The notes beneath the pieces were generated by a model. The model had not been told where the DNA came from. It made no database searches and saw only the letters and a program-made list of their open reading frames with translations. A program made the translations under genes and the position numbers. A stretch of DNA of 64,000 nt, taken from positions 2,046,001 to 2,110,000 of the forward strand of contig SPDT01000001.1 in the NCBI GenBank assembly GCA_008477525.1. Reading direction: 5' to 3'. This DNA is from Hypomyces perniciosus (taxonomy: Eukaryota > Ascomycota > Sordariomycetes > Hypocreales > Hypocreaceae). This document shows positions 49,320 through 60,889 of this stretch, in pieces; the first letter of the stretch is position 1; each line of letters begins with the position of its first letter.

Positions 49320-50828
49320 ATGGATTATCATGCAATTCATGGACATGACATAGCAAGTTTTGACATTTCGAGCACTACACGTGAGTCCTTTCTTCCCTTT
49401 TCACTGTCTGCCGCAGCAGAGCACTCACCAGACATCCCAGACCGACTGCCAACAATCCCTGCCTCTCAGGCACTGGATGAACTGAAGTCTGATCCTGCCG
49501 CCGTTCACATCTCAACGGGAATAGAGGCCCTCGATAGGGCATTGCTTGGCTCGGAATCTACTGATTCGCAAGATTCCTCACAGCATGGCGGCATCAAACG
49601 CCGCCAGGTAACTGAAGTCTGGGGTCCACCGGGTTGCGGCAAGACTGCTCTAGGGTGAGAGAAGTCACTTTTGTGAGGTCTTACTACGAGATGTTGACAT
49701 GAGCTGAAGAGTTCAGTTGGCCGCAAATGCCTTGAGTGCTGGCAACGGAGTGGTCTGGGTAGGTCTGTTATCAGTTGAACGACACATCCCAAATTTTGAA
49801 GACAGCTAGACTAATGGGATTTCATACAGATTGCTTTCAGAGATTACAAACCCAAAGGATATTGAGAGTGCTCAATTACATGAAAGAATCGCGGAGCTCT
49901 ACCGCCTTAGACGATGCCCAGGATGCGGACCCAAGCAGGTTTACTCACTATTCCTGCATGACTCTGCCTCACCTCATTGCTCTGATATCTCGGCCTACGA
50001 CAAGCTCAATTGCTATAGATGTGTCTCTTGTGGTGGTCAGCTCTCTATCGGCTCTGATTAATTCTTCCCTCCCCAGGTCGCAAGACGGGAAAGCGGGCTC
50101 TAAGCCGAGTAAAGGTATACATATATCATCCCAAAGTTGTGCTTTGCCTCTCACACTTTTCTCTTCAGGCCCGACTCCATCTGCAAAACGATTGCAAGCA
50201 TTGCAGTTTATTATTAACGCACTCCAGAAACTGGCTGCAACTAGAAACTGCGCTGTTGTGCTTCTGTCGCAGTGCGCGACTAGAATGCAGACCGAGCATG
50301 GGGCAACACTAGTCCCTGCGGTCAACGCCACGGTATGGGAGCAAGGAGTATCTACAAGGCTGGTACTCTTCAGGGATTGGGCGTGGCACAACAAGAAGTC
50401 CACGAGCATATTCTTGGCGGGCCTGCAGAAGATTGATGGAAGAGCCGTCCAAGAAGCCATTGAGCACATATCTGCATTTAAAGTCGAGGCTGTGGGTTAC
50501 ATCATTGGTTCCCGAAACTCGGTTGTTGCTAACTCGGCTACGGCAGGCCGGCATATTAAGTGTCCACTATGCAGCAAACAGAGCATCGATAGACAACGTG
50601 GCGCCTATTGCAGGGCGGTCAAAGAGGAAGTTAGGCCAGACGGACTTGGAGGTTCCAGACAGCGAGGACGATGAAGAGTATGGATGGGCTGAGGAAGATG
50701 AGGATGCATTGCCGCCACCGCCGTCTCAATGGCAGGGTAGTGAGGACCTCATTCTGGGGCAAGAAGTTGGCCTAAGCGAAGAAGAACCAGATGAACCGTA
50801 CGAGTACGACGACGAGGTCGGGGACTAA
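49320..50828 (+). CDS. Rad51-family recombinase paralogue (Rad55-like candidate)
   Basis: Six-exon model: 49320-49380, 49441-49654, 49710-49762, 49830-50114, 50169-50491 and 50547-50828, 405 residues. The RecA core starts at VHISTGIEALDRALLG, a Walker A GPPGCGKTALG follows, then GVVWVDCFQRL, a Walker-B-like hydrophobic strand before VVVSSLSALINSSLP, and NCAVVLLSQCATRMQ. The C-terminal about 60 residues are strongly acidic (DSEDDEEYGWAEEDEDALPPPP). Rad51 paralogues help load or stabilise Rad51 filaments in homologous recombination. Length and the loose Walker B fit Rad55 best, but Rad57 or XRCC3-type cannot be excluded. The first intron (49381-49440, 60 bp) has a perfect GTGAGT donor, but its length keeps the frame, so an unspliced form with 20 more residues is also readable. 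An in-frame ATG at 49257 is possible. Confidence 0.82.
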
Positions 50829-53547
50829 GACCGAAGTTGCGACGAGACGGTCGAGCTAGACGCTGGGGAGCGGGCCTAAGTGCCGGTAAAGCGCCGAATA
50901 TTGAGGCGAGTTGGCATGAAAATGGAGCCGCATCCCCACTGAGTTGGCCCCCTTGCTTGTGCAGGCCTTGGGCAGATAGGCTGCTGCTACGGGCAAATAC
51001 GCCTCGATAGTGACGTGACCACCTGGCGACTGGCTGACTGCAACGTTAGTCGCTCGGCAAGTTCGGTCAAGGCAAGTTCCGCCGATGGCCTGATAAGCCT
51101 TCTTGAGAGAACGATGACAAAGTTGCTGGATTCGGCGGGATATCGGCTCTGCTTCTGCGGTTGCCCGTTGCCTCCCTCTTGGACGTCAGTCGGCCAAAAG
51201 CCGAAGTCTGTCTGTCTGGAGAAATGGTTCTGGTTTCTGGGATATCTACAAGTTCGTTTCTCTTTCACATTTACGCCGTGGACCATTGGTGACCTTTCTT
51301 TTTCCCTTTTTTGCTTTCCCCCAGCCTGGCTGCTCACCCAACCCTCATGGTCCATGCACCGCCCGCCCACATCCTTCTGGAAAATTTCTCCTACGAGTAT
51401 GGCATCATGGGCTGGCAAACTGGTTAGCGGAGCCCCACTGCTATCTCAGTGATGATCCGGGCCTTCAAGGTTGGTGAGAAATTTGAAGCTCCACTGCCTG
51501 ATACGGTCTTTGTACCTGTGGGGAAGAGGTACAAGTTGGTGCTCAGACTCCTTTTCTTCCCGATCTGACTCCACGTTTTTGTAGAGACACGCCTCTGATT
51601 TTGCATGTGGCTGCCTACGAATATCGACGGATTGCCTTAAACTGCTTAAACCGACCCATAGCGGACCTGTCATCATTGTGGCTGCAGTGAGAAGAGAGTG
51701 AAGCAATCCGATTGATAACCTGTAGAAATATTCGACAGCGGCAATGTTGCAATGGCACCACTGCCGCTCTGTGCGTGCTTGCGTGTACATATATCGTACG
51801 GAGCATTTCGGACATTCTGCTCGTAACATGCGAACTTCTGGTCAAAACCTGGTTCAGAGACAATGCATAAACCTGAGACCCGTCTTCTCGTGAATCATTT
51901 TTTTTTCCTCAGGGATATTCCAGTGGGTCTTGATGGGGTGATGCGATGGTTCCCAGAAAAGGCCTCACAGTGCCATGTGTTGGCCGATGCAAGCCACAGC
52001 TCCTCCGTATAAATTACAAGTACGACGAGTAATACAGCGATTCAGCAGAAAAGAAATGTTCTACTCCGTACGACGGCCCTAACAATACGAAGCTGCTTGG
52101 CGCAATATTCAAGATTCTGTTTGGACATTGCCACCCTGGTGGACGAATTTGAACAACTGAGTAGTAGGCAGAATTACCAACTGCCTAATTCCTAGCCGAA
52201 AGTGATTAATTTAGTTGCCTAGCCTGTTTAAAATAGTTACTCCGTTCAGCCGACTCGCATTCCCGGCCAAACAAATGCCAACGTGCTCAAAATGCGGGAT
52301 CGACGACTAGTTTCAGCGCACCACAGCTTAAGGAGATAGTAGTATGGAGTTTGAGTACGAAGTACGCCGTAAAAACTATTGGCAATACTTTGATTTCTAA
52401 ACCCCCATCTACCATGTGGGGACTGTAGCAGTAGTATGTATTATTAGTATTGCGACGTTGTGTTAGAATTGTGAATCCGCTGCCGCATCGGTATGAGAGA
52501 AAGAGATGCTTTGTATGAAACGTTTTGGTGATGACCCTACCCCCTGACGATGAAAGGAAAAAGAAAGAAAAATAGCATTTAGTACATGACTAGAATTTAC
52601 TACTAATAATATGGATTGCTGATCTGCCGCAATTGTCCGATGAATGCTACCCACGACAGTAGTAAATACTACTGAGGTAGCAATCGGCGAAGTCACGGCA
52701 TTTGAAGATAATCCCTCGGAGTGCAACCCAATGAGTGTACTTCGTACTTTGTAATATGCGTGTACATTTTATGTATGTATGTATATATATATATAAAACG
52801 CCACCGTCTCCAAGACAGGACGGTCTCCCCATGCAGAATGTAACGGGAGCCCTGCATCGGATGCGCAGCTGGTGCTTCCGGAAGCAACAGGATTGGAGGG
52901 GGAAAAGACAAACGGATTTAAAAAAAAAAAAAGGGGGGGGAGCATCGGGGATCGTCGCCCGATCGGCTCAGAGACAACAAAAAAATGTGTGCGGGTTGAG
53001 GGTGTGGGCGATAGATCGGCATGGGGTTTTCTCTGGGGTTGGTTTACATGGCTTTTTTGTCAACTTCTCATATTACTACTGTATGGAGTCTTAATATGCA
53101 TTACTGCTACCTAACTTGCCGATGATATGCTTGACATTTTTTATGTCGTTGTGTATTGAGTTTTTATTATTCCCCTTCTGGTGAGTACTTTGGGCCACAC
53201 GGCCCGGAGACACATCGAAATAGGATACAACAAACGAGGACTATTATACTCCGTACCCGGATCTCAAATGCAGGGATTAGACATAAAAATACATACAACG
53301 ATCTGTTGGCTGTAGTGCCGCACGAGACTGCGGCGTCTAAGAATGGGTTTCTTGTGATGACCCTATATCACCAAACATGGGGTTGAACGGAATGAATGAG
53401 AAGGAGATAATATGATCATATACCGTTCGGAAACCAAATAATATAGCCCATTCCTAATCCATTCCGTACTCCGCAAATCCCTGTGTTGTCCTTAAAGTCT
53501 TCATCGGGACGATGTGTATCGTAGGCCTTCCTTTATTGTTCCCTCCA
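50829..53547. other. 2.7-kb intergenic region
   Basis: Plus-strand frames near 51.0-51.5 kb (up to 145 codons) are rich in Trp, Cys and Phe and look non-coding. A poly-A run joined to a poly-G run lies at 52919-52940, and a (TATG)n/(TA)n tract at 52780-52796. TACTCCGTA words are at 52062 and 53247. Confidence 0.5.
52780..52796. repeat. (TATG)n-(TA)n tract
   Basis: ATGTATGTATGTATATATATATATA-type sequence. Confidence 0.75.
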
Positions 53548-54150
53548 TCAATCCGTATAACAAGGAGGGTTCTGCTCAGCAAACATATATGCCCCTTTAA
53601 GATAGCACAATACTTCATAAACCGCCTTCGCGATATCAATAGACTTTTTCTTCCATTCCGACTCAGACCAGAGATACTTGAGCATGTTATCCTGCACAAC
53701 CGTCACGATGAACCGCACATAGTGGTCCTCGGCCGTCCAATTCGTCTTCTCCGGATGATACATCAGGTATTTTTGCGAGCGCGAGTTGATGGCATCCTTG
53801 GCCACCTGCGCCGTCTTGCACTTGTCCGGCTCGGGCAAGTTTATTGTTGTCTTGTCCATGTAGTCGCGGTAGAACTCTAACCAAGAGCCGCGGACGAAGT
53901 CGCCGTGCAGCCATTCCTGGAACTTGCTGCTGTCTTTGAATGGGAGGAGTTCGAGGATAAGACGCTCGTGTTGTATGGCGAGAGGAGGGGGGCCGCTCGT
54001 GATCATCGTCTGTTGTTGTGGGGGAGGACTCATGGTCACGATGTTCTGTACAAGTGGTTGTTGTTGATCTTGTTGGAGTGAATTGGCGGATTGGAGGCTT
54101 TGATTCCTCAATAAAGGCTTGCGGAAACCGGGAAGACGGAGAAGACACAT
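53548..54150 (-). CDS. Unrecognised small protein, possibly frameshifted at its 5' end
   Basis: Up to 200 residues from the ATG at 54150; a second ATG (54033, MSPPPQQQTM) would give 161. The N-terminal part is Gln/Pro/Ser-rich. From about residue 62 the sequence looks like a folded, helical domain (LILELLPFKDSSKFQEWLHG, SWLEFYRDYMDKTTINLPEP, DINSR-type basic turn, EDHYVRFIVTVVQDNMLKYLW, KAVYEVLCYLKGAYMFAEQ). I do not recognise a family. Just upstream, in the neighbouring frame, an ATG at 54170 starts MLAALLLCVFSVFPVSA, a textbook signal peptide that stops 20 codons on; a one-base shift would fuse it to this frame. So the product may be a secreted protein whose copy here is frameshifted, or one with an unresolved intron. 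Confidence 0.55.
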   Translation of the reverse strand: MCLLRLPGFRKPLLRNQSLQSANSLQQDQQQPLVQNIVTMSPPPQQQTMITSGPPPLAIQHERLILELLPFKDSSKFQEWLHGDFVRGSWLEFYRDYMDKTTINLPEPDKCKTAQVAKDAINSRSQKYLMYHPEKTNWTAEDHYVRFIVTVVQDNMLKYLWSESEWKKKSIDIAKAVYEVLCYLKGAYMFAEQNPPCYTD

Positions 54151-56575
54151 AGAAGCAACGCTGCGAGCATTTGTCTCTTCGATCTGGATATATATATCTT
54201 GCAGTGTCTGGTCTTGCGCCTCTTATACACGCAAGTAGATGGTCACCAGGCGCCTTCTTGTAGCCATTCCAGGCATCCTTCGCGTTTATCTTCCCAAACA
54301 CGATGTAATTACCCCTTTGATCCTCATCTGGGACTCATTCGTCACGCAATTCGTCCTCTTTGGTGGAAAAACGGGAGCTTGGACGACCTGACGCGGCGGA
54401 GCTGCAGCTGAGGAGCCAGTTGACGAATCAACCCGGCAAAGCTCCGCGAACCATGACGCGGCCACCTCAAAGAGCCTCATCATTCCCTTCAAACTGCATA
54501 CGAAGCCTCGTTACGCCAAAATAGGCTGACTTTTAGAACTTCATATTATTTTATCGTAGATTTGGATGCTTGTGAGGGATTGAGCGTACGTTACTGAGGT
54601 TGAAATATGCAAGAAACAGAACAGTTGGCCCGAGTCGCCGATATTTGACTGGGCTGTATCGGTATAGTTACTCCATTTATTCAAGAAACCGAACACTTTC
54701 CTCGGTAAAGTGTTTTTTCTTTAAAAGTTCTTATTGTGGAGAAGCTTAATTATATGCTGTCTCCAAACTCTGGGGATTGCGTGTTTTCCTTGAAGTAATA
54801 TACATCGAGGTGTGAAACTGCCTAGCAGATCGATATGCCGACACTGGATTTTGTGAAAAGAGAGCTATGTGACTGTTTCACTACGTATATACTTAAAACA
54901 AAACGCAACATACCTTATGAGAAGACAGCTATTACAGTTGACGTGGGGGAGATGTCGCAGTTCCTTAATTGTTCAGAACTGTAGGCGCGCCCAACTTGAG
55001 ATTGTCTCTGAGCTGCAGATTTCGGACTAGCATCCCTGATACGACTACTAATTCGCATATTATCTTGAATCTCGTATTTTGGCGTCAGGGACACCCCTAC
55101 AGTGTCAACGTCACCGTGATTGCGTCATCAAATATTAGTCTAGGCTCTTTATCAACTCCATTTCGCCGTGTCTAGCAGAATGTGCGTTCATGGCAGTAGG
55201 ACTTCGTAATGCTTCGAGGTTACTACAGATACGAAGTACTAGCTTATAGCCAGATATTGAACTCAACTTAGACCACTCTCAGGGATCTAATCCAAGAACT
55301 CATTTATCCATATAGCCAATTCGCCTACCTTTTACAGTGTGGACTGACATTCTATTTTGGTCCTTTAGTCAGAATATTTCCGTGGCCCTCCACGCGGGAG
55401 TTAAAGTTGACACAGGACACCTCGTCAGTGGTGAAAAAGATGCATGAGTTGACAGTCGTGCCAATGGCTTCATCTGCACCCATACGCGTTTGCTATCAAT
55501 CTTATCACAAATTATCATTTATAAGTGTCTTTCGTAGCCTGGTCCATCAAAAGAACGTTGTTTACCATTTTTCATGATCTAGGTGAGACTCTTTAGCCAC
55601 AGCGGTTCCAGTATCTTCACGAAGGACTGGATAATTTAACATTCTATCATCTTGGTTTCCATATCAGTAATTAGATGGATCCATTTAACATAGCGGCATT
55701 TCTCTTACGCGTGGGATTCATATCACTCGTGTTCATAGGGATCGGAAATATTTATCGTTTCAAAAATGTCCCCATGAGAAAATCTGATAATTTGAGGTGC
55801 TAAGCTACATTTTCCACGGATTCAAGAATATATCATATAATCGCCATTTAATAAGCAAATAGTATGTATACACTTTCACGAAATCCTCTTGTATTAAGTC
55901 TCGAAGTTCGACTCGTTTGTTGTTTTTAAGAAAGAACGAGTTTGATATAGGGTAGTACCTAATTATGCTGCTGGAATGAGGAAGCGTATCACGTAAGCTG
56001 ATAGGTGAACAAGCCACATGGGCTTGCGCCACACCTCAATGCAAGACACTTCTGTTGCCTCATCACTCAACAAGAATCTGCAAGCAATTTCTCAATTTAC
56101 CAGGCCCAAGTGCTCATTCTTGGCGTCAGAACTGCCAATCGGATTGATTAAACGCATGTTTAATCATCTCTTAAGCTACGCGTATCGAATCGAGTTCAAA
56201 AAGTCACCAAGGAAGTGGGCGTGAGAAGCTGAGATCTAGGGAGCTGGTGGTTGCATTTACAAGAAGGGTAAGCTTTTCATCATTGCATTAATCATCCCAT
56301 CTCCAGAACTTCATCCGGCTATGCTTGCCAGCTGCCAACGCGCTGCTTTCTTCAATTCATGCGTTTACACGTTATTTTCATCCCCCGAACTCTCCGCGTC
56401 AAGGCCACCTCAAAAAAAATCCTCCCCTGTCGCGATTTGGATGAGAAGTTGACGTGACTGTGTGATCATCATCACAACACCATTTTGACTTTCAATTCCA
56501 TCGATTTCATCTCGGAATCCCCCATCTGCGTTTATTATATTCCATGAATTCTAACATCTCATGTCTAGGGCTACA
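54151..56575. other. AT-rich intergenic region
   Basis: 2.4 kb, visibly richer in A and T between about 54.5 and 56.0 kb than the rest of the window, with very few long frames. The last 200 bp before the BTB gene are CT-rich, like a promoter and leader. No gene is seen. Confidence 0.5.
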
Positions 56576-57965
56576 ATGTCTACCCAACCGACATCAAACA
56601 AAGCTGCTCCAAACGGAGACAGCAAGGTCGAAAAGAAAGCCTTCTCATGGCTGTGAGATAACACCCAAAGCTTAACCCTCATCATCCGTCCATATGCTGA
56701 CAACTTCACAAGGCAACCACATCCCATTTTCGTCATAATATTAGTTGGACCCGATGAGCAGCCATTCGGCATCCAAAAGGACTTTCTGTGTGACCGCTCA
56801 GAGTACTACCGCAAGCACTTTGCCGAGAATTCAACCGACAACACCGTTGAACACATCGTGAAGCTTCCCGAAGCTTCGACCGAGGTATTTGGATTGGCAC
56901 AGAACTACCTCTACACCGGCAAGGTAGTTGATGAAGAGATCAAAGTTCCCTCTTATGAGGCACTTGTCGGTCTCTGGAACCTCGGCCACAAGCTTGGCAT
57001 GGATGGCTTGTGTGATCAAACTCTCGAAGCCATGGTGGAGTGTCGACGCACCACAAGCCGTATTCCTGCGACGCCGCTGCTCATCCAGGTCTGGAGGGAT
57101 ACCCCCGAGGGCTCATCTATCCGAGTGCTTCTCCTCTCGTGGGCGGCAGAGTATATGAGATCATCAGACGCCAGGGCAGAATTTGCCAAGTCACTGCCCC
57201 AGGAAGTGCTCAGCGAGCTGGTGGTGACCATGAGCTCGTTTGAAACCGCACCTCCCCCGCCCCCCTCTGTTGCAGCTGCTCCTCAAGCCCCTGCCACCGA
57301 ACCTCCTGCGAGCGCGCCAGCGGCCCTGCCCCGGAAGAATGTGCACTATCTGGAGGAACAAATCGACGAGGAGGCCCTGAACATCAAAAAGAACCGGAGA
57401 TCTGGCGGCATCCCTAGCGAACCGACTCCAGCCCGAAAGCCATACAAAAAGTCATCACCTCCTCCAAAAGTACAGAAACGCCGCTCAAGCGCTGCTTATT
57501 TGGAAGGCAGGACGTTCTCAACGCAGCAGAAGATGGACTTTTGTGCCGATCTGTTGACAAGGATGCTTTCAGGGCCAGGTAAGCTAAAAAGCCCATGTCT
57601 TTTTCTAATTCATCTTGTCATAGACTATTTTTACTAATTCTCATTCCCTAGGTTTCTGGACGCGATTGGTCGGACCATTTAAAGAGCCAGTGGACCCCGT
57701 CGAGGACGGTGTGCCGGATTACTTCGACAAAGTCAAGAGGCCAATGGACCTCGGCACGATCAAACAGAAGATGGACCGCAAGGAATACACAAACGAAGAA
57801 GAGTTCCTGGCTGACGTCCGGCAAATCTTTGAAAACTGCTTCACATACTGGAGCAGGGGCGACCCCATGTGGGCTGCAGGTGAGAGGCTGAAGAGAACGT
57901 TTGAGGAGAAGTTTTCGCACATGAACAAGTGGATTGCAAAGATGGGAGGCGAGGAGGGCGAGTAG
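56576..57965 (+). CDS. BTB/POZ plus bromodomain protein
   Basis: Exons 56576-56652, 56713-57578 and 57652-57965, 418 residues. After MSTQPTSNKAAPNGDSK comes a BTB/POZ domain (about 28-150): HPIFVIILVG, FGIQKDFLCDRSEYYRKHF, VHIVKLPE-type strand, FGLAQNYLYTGKV. The centre (about 215-300) is Pro/Ala-rich and then basic (KKNRRSGG, RKPYKKSSPPPKVQKRRSS), a likely nuclear localisation signal. The C-terminus (about 295-405) is a bromodomain: MDFCADLLTRML, GPFKEPVD, VPDYFDKVKRPMDLGTIKQKM, FLADVRQIFENCFTYW. Bromodomains normally bind acetyl-lysine on histones; BTB domains mediate dimerisation or Cullin-3 contact. The residue at the usual acetyl-lysine-binding Asn is Trp here (NCFTYW instead of NCxxYN). 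This suggests a chromatin-associated adaptor; its role is unknown. Confidence 0.9.
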
Positions 57966-58577
57966 CGCAGCCCACGGCCTACCCAGAGCGGCGAGAGAGA
58001 AAAGAGTGCCAAGGAAAGGGTAGGTTGAAATTTGACAGTGGAAAGAATATGTGGCTAAAAGAGCAGTCTGATAATGCGGTGTTGGATGGGAAGACTCGAG
58101 CTCGAGACTGCGTATGCTTTGATGCAGAGATTTGCCATTGTGGTCCGGGTGTGCGGCGGCGGGATGGATACACTTTACTTGGAACCGGTTTGCGCTCAAG
58201 CTGGATGTAATACTGATTGACGGAGGACTGTACAACTACCTGTAGTTTATCGGAATTGTTGACATTAGGTATTGAGTGAGACGCTGAAATGGACCAGTGA
58301 CTTTGCTCATACGAGGGATACACGATTCACTGGGAGATTGGTTGGCCTGAAGGATTCTAGATGAATATGTTGACCCGAGTCGTCCGACTTGATGAAGTTG
58401 ATCGATCGTATTGATGACGGCAGTCCGAGAGGACATACGTACAAACGCCAAGTCTTCAGACAGTCAGCCTCGCCTGATACCTCCTGTGATTGCTCCATGG
58501 ATAAGACGTGATAATCCAGCAGTGGTGGTAGCGTACTCCTCATGGCTACGGGCAACGGACGCATGCCGCGACTCTTC

Positions 58578-58710
58578 TGCAGCAACTACCGTACACCGAA
58601 CACGCCTCTATGGCGATAGGCGATAGGGCGAAGAAACCAGCGCCCTCGTGTGCAACTCTTGTGGCCTGTATAAGAAACTACATGGCTGTGCTCGACCAAT
58701 CCATAGTACG
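58578..58710 (+). pseudogene. Relic of a GATA-type zinc finger
   Basis: From 58578 one frame reads CSNYRTPNTPLWR followed by a stop (TAG, 58617). From 58645, in the next frame, the sequence continues LVCNSCGLYKKLHGCARPIH. Together these are the two halves of a GATA finger (C-x2-C-x17/18-C-x2-C, with TPLWR and CNxCGLYxKLHG). The second Cys is Tyr (TAC where TGC or TGT is expected), there is a stop, and the halves are out of frame because GGCGATA is tandemly duplicated (58613-58626). Removing one copy would restore the x18 spacing. No other conserved part of a GATA factor is evident nearby, so this is a decayed fragment and not a functional gene. Confidence 0.65.
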
Positions 58711-59675
58711 GCCGAAATCCACGTTCCTACTGTGCGGAGGGCACGATGGTTTCAGCCCTGCGGAATCAGGATGCTGTGGATGTTTTATAAACACCTTACA
58801 TACTTCGGTATGAGGGAGTCAATTATAGACTCAGCTCAAGGCCTGAATTCTGGACGGGAGGGCTTGCCGACTGTTCCCTTGTTATAGCCATCTAGGGAGC
58901 CTGCATCGTCTTGCGGCGGGAGTACGGAACCCATGGAGGGAGAGGAGGTATCTGTGATTGCGGTCACTCCTCGTAGTCCTCTTGTTAAAGGAACGAAATC
59001 TTCAGATGGCCTGTGAAGGTGCAGTAATAGCATCAAGCCAATGACCTGCAGGCACCATTGTGGCTGATATCTTCACCACGCGACGGGTAGAAATGCAACC
59101 AACCGGCTGGTATGCGAACGATGAATATTGGCCGAGTGGGACGGTTTCAGTTCTGCCGTCTCCCTTTGGCGACATGGGATTTGAAATGCTGATTGTACGA
59201 GTAATTGAGTGAATAGACGACGGCCCTTCGCCCTTCGCCCTTGGTCTGGTTTGATTCGTTTCTTGGTTAATAATTATTAACGACCCTGTCAGTTGGTTCA
59301 GGCAATCAACTGCAAGAACAAGATGAACAATTTAACAAAGTCCGGAGATTTTGGTGACGGTGAGACAACACGTGAAGAAGTATTGGTTGGAGCGGTCATG
59401 GATTCGTAAATGCACGGAGTAACTATCGCCAGATCCACCCACTGCAGAGGAGTAGTAGCTCGCTTCTGCCGGTTTGTTTGGTGTTTCTCTTCTTTTTCCT
59501 TTTCAAGTTTTTCCTGTCTTTCCTGATAATAGCACATAACATAACCATGCCCAGCCGTTTGCGGGTCGTTGACTCATTGTTTGTTTGTGCGCAAGAGAGC
59601 AGATATTAGTAGTATGTAATTGCCTCAACCGCTTTTGCATGGATACCTAGGTACTAATAATACTGTGAGAGCCAC

Positions 59676-59703
59676 GAGGGAGAGGGAGAGGGAGAGGGAG
59701 AGA
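59676..59703. repeat. (GAGGGA)n microsatellite
   Basis: Four and a half hexanucleotide units. Confidence 0.85.
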
Positions 59704-60854
59704 ACATTGGATTGTTTCTCCCCCGCGAGAGGCAGAAAATAGATTAGCGCTGGTAGTACTTCGTAGACTGTGACGAATTTCGGATCTTGCGCTTCACAAA
59801 TAGCGGTTGACCAACAGTCGCTGTTTCATCGACTTACACGAGACAGATATGCGCTGTGTGACGACAGAGCGACAATTTCGTCACCGCCAGAAGACAGACA
59901 AATGGCCAAAATTCCATGTCGATGCGCCAACAAAAGCGCCGCCAGCAGCACGAGCCAGCGCATGGCCACCAACCGAGCGAACGCCACTGCGTGTTCGCGA
60001 CAGCAGCCAGCCGCCCAGGTCGTTCGTGGGGTCGCTTGGCTCTCTCTGCCTCTGCTTTGAGTGGAGATGGAGGGAAATGAGCCTCCAAGGTTCTCTCATG
60101 CACGATGCTCTGAGTGGCTGCGCGGACGATGCGGCAGCGTGCAGCTGTTGCTGTCACTACTCCAAGTAGAGCTTAGCCAGGCACCAGAGCGGCGCATCGC
60201 ATTGTATCGTATCGCATCGTCAGACCAGTCGGGTGGTGCGGATGAGAGAGGAGCGCGAGCGAGCAGAATACTCATAGCTAGATTGCGCGCATCCTCTTTT
60301 CTTCTTTGAGAGGCAGCAGCAAACCGTCATAGCTGCAGGTGATATCGGATAGATAAACAATACTTCGTAGCGTACTTTGTAGTCACGGAGTAATTATTGC
60401 TGTGAAATTGAAATTGAGATCGGAAATGGAGGTGCAAGGGTCGTAATGTGCGAAGAGGGAAATTAAAAGGAGTTGCTGGGCGCCATGGCCTAACATTAGC
60501 ACCGCGGTGACTGCTAAATACAGGTGCCTTACGGAGTAGCTGTGCTTTCCCTTCCTGCAGGCTCCCAAGCGCCCGCACTGTGCGTTAATCCAGCATCCCT
60601 GCTCTCCGCTGTTTGTGTCCCTGCTCTTCCTCTCTTCCTCCACTCCCCCACTCCTCCACTCTTTTTCTTCTCGCTTCTCGCTTCTCTCCACGAAACACTT
60701 TTTCTTATTCTTGTTTCTCTTCACACCTAATCGTTCTTTTGGGTCTGCGCAGCCTTCTATTGTTCTTCGTGACAATTCAGAGTATTCTTCAATACTCGTT
60801 CCACTCTTTTTGATCTATAAACGCTGCTGCAGCACTCGCGCACTCCTTTGATCA

Positions 60855-60889
60855 ACAAACAAACAAATAAACAAACAAACAAACAAACA
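60855..60889. repeat. (AAAC)n tract in the leader of the GPI-protein gene
   Basis: About eight AAAC units, one interrupted by AAAT, 60 bp before the start codon. Confidence 0.8.
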
